Assembly: GCF_947498175.1 (NCBI RefSeq) | Contig: NZ_CANMJB010000002.1 | Span: 1 to 64,000, forward strand | Source: an uncultured Algimonas sp. | GTDB taxonomy: Bacteria; Pseudomonadota; Alphaproteobacteria; Caulobacterales; Maricaulaceae | DNA: 64,000 bases | Reading direction: 5' to 3' | Part shown: in pieces, positions 59,399 through 64,000 of the stretch | How positions within the stretch are numbered: position 1 is the stretch's first letter | Layout: each line of letters begins with the position of its first letter | The notes under the pieces: generated by a model | Told to the model about the DNA's origin: nothing | Databases searched by the model: none | Seen by the model: the letters and a program-made list of their open reading frames with translations, nothing else | Program-made: the position numbers and the translations under genes

Positions 59399-61093
59399 GT
59401 GTTCGTCCTGCTGGATGATCAGGCGACGCATCGGCAGCTTCATTTCACGCAAAGCCGTGGCCTACTCACATATCGCATGGGCGACCCGGTCGAGCCGTTT
59501 TTCGAGGCCATGGAGACCGCGCTTGCCGACGGGCAATGGATCGCCGGATCCTTCGCCTATGAATTCGCCGCCGCGCTGGAGCCAAGACTCGCCCATTTGG
59601 CCGCACCCGGCACCGAGCTGGTGCGGCTCGGACTGTTCGATGCGCCGTCCGGCCATCCGCCTGCCGATTTGCTCTATCGGGCGGCGCCGCCTGCCGTGGA
59701 CCTTTCGCCCGATTGGTCGCAGGCGGACTATCTCGAGCGGTTCGACGCCGTGCAACGCTACCTGCGCGCGGGCGACGCCTACCAGATCAATCTGACCTTT
59801 CCGATGCGCGGCACGACCGATGCGGGCCCTGCCGCACTCTATGCGGGGTTCCGCCGCCGCCAGCCGGGACGCTACGGCGCGGTGCTCAGCCTGCACGGGG
59901 ACGAGGGTCCGGACATCGTCAGCTTCTCGCCCGAACTGTTCTTCGAACGCCGCGGCACGGACATGCGGATGCGCCCGATGAAGGGCACCCGCCCCAAGGG
60001 CTCGACCGACGACATGCGCGACGACGCCAAGTCCCGCGCCGAGAACCTGATGATCGTCGATCTCTTGCGCAACGATTTGTCGCGCCTGTGCGAACCGGGC
60101 AGCGTCGCGGTGCCGGAGCTGTTCGCGGTCGAGGATTATCCGACGCTGACCCAGATGACGTCATCGGTCACCGGGCGGCTGCGCCCCGATGCGCGCTGGT
60201 CCGATATCTTCCGCGCGCTGTTCCCCTGCGGCTCCGTGACGGGCGCGCCCAAGATCCGCGCCATGGAGATAATCGCCGACCTCGAAGCCGGGCCGCGCGG
60301 CGCCTATTGCGGAGCGGTCGGATTCATCGCGCCCGACGGCGACGCGGCGTTCTCCGTCGCGATCCGCACCGCCGTCCTGCAGGACGGAACGCTGCGCTAC
60401 GATGTCGGCAGCGGTGTCGTGCTCGATTCGGACGGTCCCGACGAATACCGCGAATGCCTGCTCAAGGCCGCGCTGCTGACGCCCCAGCCGGAACACGCGA
60501 TCGAAACGCTGCGCCTGGATCCGGACGGAACCCGCGTTCGCGACGCCCGTCACGCGGCGCGCTTCCATCAGGCCCGGCCCAACGGATCCTTCTACAAAGC
60601 CATGGACACGCTTCCCAAGTCGGGCGTCCCGATGCGGGTGCGGGTTTCCGCCGGGACCGACGGCGTCACCCATTGCGGCCTGGAGCCCCTCCAGCCCATG
60701 ACGGAACCCGTCCGCCTGGCCCTGTCGCGCTATGCGCTGACCGACGCGGTGCAGCGCACGGACATCAAGACCTCGCGCCGCGATTTCTATGACGGCGAAC
60801 GGGCGCGCCTGCACGTGCTGTGCGGCGCGGACGAAGCGCTGTTCCTCGGCCCGGACGGCGATCTGCGCGAAGGCTCGTTCACGACCCTGTTCGTGCAGAG
60901 CGGCGAACGCCTGCTGACCCCGCGCGCGCCCGGCCTGCTGCCGGGCGTGCTGCGCGCCGAGCTGCTGGACCGCGGGCTGGCCGTCGAAGCGCGGGTGAGC
61001 CTTGCCTCCCTGCTGGCCGCGGATGCGGTTTTCGTCGGCAACAGCCTGCGCGGGCTTCTGCGCGCGGAATTGATCTCGCCGGAGCCGCAATGA
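59399..61093 (+). CDS. pabBC: fused aminodeoxychorismate synthase I / aminodeoxychorismate lyase
   Basis: A 564-residue two-domain enzyme for 4-aminobenzoate. Residues 1-370 are chorismate-utilising PabB, with the catalytic lysine in PMKGTRPKG (the anthranilate synthase counterpart has Ala), and RAENLMIVDLLRNDLSRLC, TQMTSSVTGRLR, FPCGSVTGAPKIRAME. Residues 380-564 are PabC-like lyase, a class IV aminotransferase fold with the lysine in DIKTSRRDFYDG and EGSFTTLFVQSG. Start GTG 59399 lies three bases after pxpC. The fusion couples both steps, so aminodeoxychorismate need not diffuse; a glutamine amidotransferase PabA must be encoded elsewhere. Confidence 0.94.
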   Translation: MFVLLDDQATHRQLHFTQSRGLLTYRMGDPVEPFFEAMETALADGQWIAGSFAYEFAAALEPRLAHLAAPGTELVRLGLFDAPSGHPPADLLYRAAPPAVDLSPDWSQADYLERFDAVQRYLRAGDAYQINLTFPMRGTTDAGPAALYAGFRRRQPGRYGAVLSLHGDEGPDIVSFSPELFFERRGTDMRMRPMKGTRPKGSTDDMRDDAKSRAENLMIVDLLRNDLSRLCEPGSVAVPELFAVEDYPTLTQMTSSVTGRLRPDARWSDIFRALFPCGSVTGAPKIRAMEIIADLEAGPRGAYCGAVGFIAPDGDAAFSVAIRTAVLQDGTLRYDVGSGVVLDSDGPDEYRECLLKAALLTPQPEHAIETLRLDPDGTRVRDARHAARFHQARPNGSFYKAMDTLPKSGVPMRVRVSAGTDGVTHCGLEPLQPMTEPVRLALSRYALTDAVQRTDIKTSRRDFYDGERARLHVLCGADEALFLGPDGDLREGSFTTLFVQSGERLLTPRAPGLLPGVLRAELLDRGLAVEARVSLASLLAADAVFVGNSLRGLLRAELISPEPQ

Positions 61094-61141
61094 GTCCGAT
61101 CGGGCTAGGCGCTTCGCCCCATCCGCGTTAAGGCCGGGCTC

Positions 61142-62113
61142 ATGAGCGGCATTCTCCACGCCTGGACGATCGACGAAGCCGGGCAGGCGAGTCCGGCGCC
61201 GACGGACGTTTTCGGCGATCCGCTGGACGCAGGCTATGCGTGGTACCATTTCGACCGCAACGATCCCGAAACGCACGCGCTGTTCACCGCCGACGAGGGC
61301 GTGGACGCCATCGCCACGCGCACTTTGCTGGCGTTCGACACGCGCCCGCGCACGATTGTGCGCGGCAAGGACGTGCTGATCAATCTGCGCGGCGTGAACT
61401 TGAACGAGGGCGCCAATCCGGAGGACATGATCCCCTTGCGCTTCTTCATCCAGTCCGGCCGGGTGGTGAGTTGCAACGGCAAGCCGATGAAGGCGATCGG
61501 CGACATGGTCGAACGGCTCGGCAGCCAGACCGTCTCGCGCACGCCGGGCGGGTTCATCGCCTCCTTCGCGCTGGCCCTGATCGAGCGGATGAGCCCGACC
61601 ATCACGGACCTCAACGAGCGGGTGGACACGCTCGAGGAGCTGCTCGAAGGCAAGGACCCCTCCCAGCGCGACGCGGCGCGCGGCAAGGTCGCGGAACTGC
61701 GCCGCCAGGCCATCATGCTGCGCCGCTACCTCGCCCCGCAGAAGGACGCGCTGACCGCCCTGTCGCAGCAGCAGCTGCCCTGGATCAACGGCGACGACCA
61801 GCTGCGCCTGCGCGACGCCGCCGACCAGGCGACCCGCGTCGCCGAGGAGCTCGACGCGGTCCGCGAACGCTGCGCCGTGGTCAAGGACCAGCTGACCGAC
61901 ATGCGCGCCGAGGAGATGAACCGCAACATGATGGTCCTGTCCGTGGTCGCGGCGATCTTCCTGCCACTGGGCCTGGTCAGCGGCATGATGGGCATCAATG
62001 TGGGCGGCATGCCATGGGTCGAGGACGGGAACGGCTTCTGGTACGTGACCGGCATCATCGTCGTCATCGGCATCGTCCAGTTGGCCGTGTTCCGGCTGGT
62101 GAAATGGATCTAG
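61142..62113 (+). CDS. CorA/ZntB-type divalent-metal transporter
   Basis: A 323-residue member of the CorA superfamily. A cytoplasmic funnel (1-260) with a long stalk helix (NERVDTLEELLEGKDPSQRD, QATRVAEELDAVRERCAVVK) is followed by two C-terminal membrane helices and the pore loop SGMMGINVGGMPWVEDGNGF. The usual GMN signature appears as GIN, which fits the zinc transporter ZntB better than magnesium CorA. ATG 61142 starts 48 bp after pabBC. Transport direction and metal are not proven by the motif alone. Confidence 0.88.
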   Translation: MSGILHAWTIDEAGQASPAPTDVFGDPLDAGYAWYHFDRNDPETHALFTADEGVDAIATRTLLAFDTRPRTIVRGKDVLINLRGVNLNEGANPEDMIPLRFFIQSGRVVSCNGKPMKAIGDMVERLGSQTVSRTPGGFIASFALALIERMSPTITDLNERVDTLEELLEGKDPSQRDAARGKVAELRRQAIMLRRYLAPQKDALTALSQQQLPWINGDDQLRLRDAADQATRVAEELDAVRERCAVVKDQLTDMRAEEMNRNMMVLSVVAAIFLPLGLVSGMMGINVGGMPWVEDGNGFWYVTGIIVVIGIVQLAVFRLVKWI

Positions 62114-62173
62114 GCATGGCAGGGCGGGCGGAGCCGTCCGCCTCAGGCGGCGCGTAAGGGAGGTTGAAGCGCC

Positions 62174-63220
62174 GTGGACCTGCTTCTCGATTTCGCCAAC
62201 AGTTTCGTCACGCAGCTGCGCTCGCCGACCCTCGCCTTCCTGATCGGCGGGGCGTTGCTCGCCGCGCTGGGCTCCAAGCTGACCGTGCCGGACGCGATCT
62301 ACCAGTTCATCATTTTCGTCCTCCTCATGAGCATCGGCCTGCATGGCGGGATGGAGATCCGCGATGCGGATCTGGCCGCGCTGGCCCTGCCGGCGCTGAT
62401 GGCGACCCTGACGGGGGTCGTCTGCGTGCTGCTCGGCTGGCTGACCCTGGCCCGGCTTCCCGGCATCCGGTTCGACGACGCTATCGCCACGTCCGGCCTG
62501 TTCGGCGCGGTCAGCGCCTCGACGCTCGCCGCCGCCATCGTGGTGATGCAGCAGGAAAACGTCGCCTACGAAGCGTGGGCGCCGGCGCTCTACCCGTTCA
62601 TGGACATCCCCGCGCTCGTGCTCGCCATCGTGATGGCCAGCCTGCACAAACAGAAGGCGAAGGCCCGCGAGGCCGCGGCGGCGGGCGGCGAAGTCGTCGC
62701 GGTGAAGCGCGAACGCGTCAAGGTCGGCAAGATCGTCAAGGACAGCTTGCGCGGCTCCGCCCTGTCGGCCCTGATCCTGGGACTGGCCATCGGCCTGCTG
62801 GCCGAACCGGGCCGCGTCTACGAGGAATTCTACGAGCCGCTGTTCCGCGGCTTCCTCTCGATCCTGCTGCTGATCATGGGCATGGAAGCCTATTCGCGAC
62901 TGTCGGAGCTGCGCGGCGTGGCGCACTGGTTCGCGGTCTATGCGCTGATCGCGCCGATCGCGCACGGGCTGATCGGGTTCGGCCTAGGCTATGTCGCCCA
63001 TGTGCTGGTCGGGTTTTCGCCCGGCGGGGTCGTCATCCTGGCGATCATCGCGGCGTCCAACTCCGACATTTCCGGACCGCCGACCTTGCGCGCGGGCATC
63101 CCGTCGGCCAATCCCGCGTCCTTCATCGGGTCGTCCACCAGCATCGGCACGCCGATCGCCATCGCCGTCTGCATCCCGCTCTTCCTCGCGCTGGGCGAGA
63201 TGGTATTCGGCGCGACATAG
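62174..63220 (+). CDS. sbtA: sodium-dependent bicarbonate transporter SbtA
   Basis: A 348-residue membrane protein of the SbtA family, which takes up bicarbonate with sodium. Seen are ten or so hydrophobic segments in two inverted halves, IGLHGGMEIRDADLAAL in the first, and SNSDISGPPTLRAGIPSANP plus SFIGSSTSIGTPIAIAVCIP in the second, all typical. GTG 62174 is the start. The adjacent small P-II gene fits SbtB, which regulates SbtA in cyanobacteria. In a heterotroph the pair may serve carboxylation reactions or pH balance. Confidence 0.92.
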   Translation: MDLLLDFANSFVTQLRSPTLAFLIGGALLAALGSKLTVPDAIYQFIIFVLLMSIGLHGGMEIRDADLAALALPALMATLTGVVCVLLGWLTLARLPGIRFDDAIATSGLFGAVSASTLAAAIVVMQQENVAYEAWAPALYPFMDIPALVLAIVMASLHKQKAKAREAAAAGGEVVAVKRERVKVGKIVKDSLRGSALSALILGLAIGLLAEPGRVYEEFYEPLFRGFLSILLLIMGMEAYSRLSELRGVAHWFAVYALIAPIAHGLIGFGLGYVAHVLVGFSPGGVVILAIIAASNSDISGPPTLRAGIPSANPASFIGSSTSIGTPIAIAVCIPLFLALGEMVFGAT

Positions 63221-63232
63221 GAAAGGCCCGCC

Positions 63233-63547
63233 ATGTTCTCGAACGCCACCAAGCTGACCGTCATCGCCGAACGCCTGCTGCAGGACCGCCTGATCGACAT
63301 GCTCTATGCGGGCGGGGCCAAGGGCCACACTCTGTTCGACGGCAGCGGCAAGGGCGAACACGGGGACCGCGTCGGCGACCGCGCCTCGGTCATCCACGAC
63401 TTCACCATCGTGCAGATCGACGCCGTCTTCGGAAAGGACCACCAGGCCCGCAAGGTGGCCGAGGAGATCGCCGAAGACGTCTTCATCGACTATGCCGGGA
63501 TCGTCTATCTCTCGCCTGTCGAGGTGATCCGCGCCAAGCGGTTCTGA
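63233..63547 (+). CDS. sbtB: SbtB-like P-II family regulator
   Basis: A 104-residue P-II-fold protein 12 bp after sbtA. KLTVIAERLLQDRLIDMLYA begins the ferredoxin-like core; the T-loop-like stretch GSGKGEHGDRVGDRASVIHD follows, then the strongly SbtB-like FIDYAGIVYLSPVEVI. In cyanobacteria SbtB binds adenyl nucleotides and gates SbtA. The usual C-terminal CGPxGC redox motif is absent: the protein ends at IRAKRF. The T-loop is also unlike the cyanobacterial S-R-N-V-R-S type. Function as an SbtA gate is an inference from pairing. Confidence 0.88.
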   Translation: MFSNATKLTVIAERLLQDRLIDMLYAGGAKGHTLFDGSGKGEHGDRVGDRASVIHDFTIVQIDAVFGKDHQARKVAEEIAEDVFIDYAGIVYLSPVEVIRAKRF

Positions 63548-64000
63548 GGACGCGGGCGGAGCTTCCCGTTTCCCTCGATCCGGGATCCATTTCCCAGCCG
63601 TTCCGGTCATCCCGGCCGGCCTGTGACGACCCCCGGTCGAGTCCGGGGTGAGGAGCGTGTCGTCATTCCGGACACGGGGTGCCGGGGGTGGAATTCCGGG
63701 GCTGTTCGTCGAGGTGGACGCGATACTGTCATTCGCGCACGCCTTCGCGTGCGACCGGACCGCCCCGTCCGGCAAGGAGTGCTGCGTGTCTTGCGCCGCC
63801 GGCGATGGGCGGCACGAGGCGCAGGCCCTGCCTCCCGCGACGGGAAGGAAGGGAAGATACCGTTTCTCACGAGGGCAGGGCCCGCGCGGGGAAGTCCGGC
63901 CTTTTCGCCGTCACCCGTGGCCGCCCCTTCGTCCCCCGGCTTGCGCCCCGTTGGGGGCGACCGCGGTCTCGGCCGGGGAGTCCGCGTAAAACGGCACGGT
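63548..64000. other. 453-bp terminal region without a convincing gene
   Basis: GC-rich sequence with short open frames only. It contains dispersed repeat copy 3 (63568-63653), a hairpin CGCACGC-CTTC-GCGTGCG (63736-63753), and two imperfect CACGAGG...CAGGGCCC-like stretches (63813-63836 and 63870-63890). GGGGAAGTCCGG at 63883-63900 recalls an RNase P RNA motif, but the rest does not fit. The region may lead into a gene outside the window. Confidence 0.6.
63568..63653. repeat. dispersed inverted repeat, copy 3 (degenerate)
   Basis: A shortened left arm (TCGATCCGGGATCCAT, 63575-63590) and a right arm GAC-CCCCGGTCGAGTCCGGGG-TGAGG-like (63628-63653) resemble copies 1 and 2; the outer part of the left arm is missing. 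Confidence 0.65.

Noticed and set aside
60161-62965. 934-codon open frame on the minus strand opposite pabBC, the CorA/ZntB gene and sbtA
   Set aside because: It lies antisense across three well-supported genes, is rich in Arg/Gln/His as expected for the reverse of GC-rich coding DNA, and shows no domain.
63860-64000. Possible RNase P RNA because of GGGGAAGTCCGG
   Set aside because: Only one short motif resembles it; the other conserved segments of the RNA are not visible within the window.

Overview
The window is a GC-rich, tightly packed chromosomal segment of an aerobic Gram-negative bacterium, best read as an alphaproteobacterium near the Caulobacterales/Maricaulales/Hyphomonadales. Support: an ATP12-type F1-ATPase assembly chaperone, a petABC (Rieske, cytochrome b, cytochrome c1) operon, an HWE-type histidine kinase, the GST-queG neighbourhood close to uppP, TonB-dependent transport, and many 4-nt ATGA or GTGA overlaps. 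No rRNA, CRISPR array, transposase, integrase or phage gene was seen. Most genes are core functions; the unusual material lies between genes and in a few small or uncharacterised genes.

Layout. 1-2656: phasin and a class II (Pseudomonas-type) PHA synthase. 2649-4570 (minus): a GbsR/MarR-type regulator with a perfect palindrome over its start, a broken membrane/SRPBCC-like gene, and a fatty-acid desaturase. 4791-5510: an ECF sigma factor without a visible anti-sigma partner. 5691-15496 (minus): S9 peptidase, Kef-type antiporter, then a same-strand run blaI-like, M56 peptidase, HtrA protease, crcB, RluD-family synthase, ATP12, with BlaI-type operators in front. 15555-23294: small secreted and membrane proteins, Na+/H+ antiporter, membrane glycosyltransferase with a duplicated ribosome-binding site/start, queG, GST, CDF transporter and uppP. 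23364-31206: serine hydrolase, aminotransferase, a very proline-rich membrane-anchored protein, thioesterase, YIP1-like protein, and fmt-unknown-truA.

31465-40876: TetR/TonB-receptor pair, prfA, DGPF protein plus ECF42-type sigma factor, isoaspartyl peptidase/asparaginase, a DUF2946-like protein with an outer-membrane protein (possibly metal-related), a TonB-C protein and an ABM-like protein. 40873-50135: galU-ugd (UDP-glucuronate supply), sterol-desaturase family protein, petABC with a clear terminator, an HWE kinase, an acetyltransferase and a second TonB-C protein. 50180-55655: polA, a 400-bp repeat-rich gap holding a decayed 3' end of a second msrA, msrA, N-formylglutamate amidohydrolase, a tRNA-Ser half-gene and an intact tRNA-Ser(GGA) inside a long inverted repeat, and a lipoprotein. 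55742-63547: a BaiN-type flavoprotein, pxpABC (5-oxoproline to glutamate), a fused pabB-pabC, a CorA/ZntB transporter, and an SbtA/SbtB bicarbonate-transport pair. The last 450 bases carry a dispersed inverted repeat and no convincing gene.

A 29-bp-arm inverted repeat occurs at 35183, 53302 and (degenerate) 63568 and is the clearest dispersed repeat family. Nothing here amounts to a whole new system. The best leads are the SbtAB pair whose SbtB lacks the usual C-terminal CGPxGC motif, the tRNA-Ser locus, the msrA remnant bounded by a repeat, the duplicated translation start, and the unknown gene between fmt and truA.
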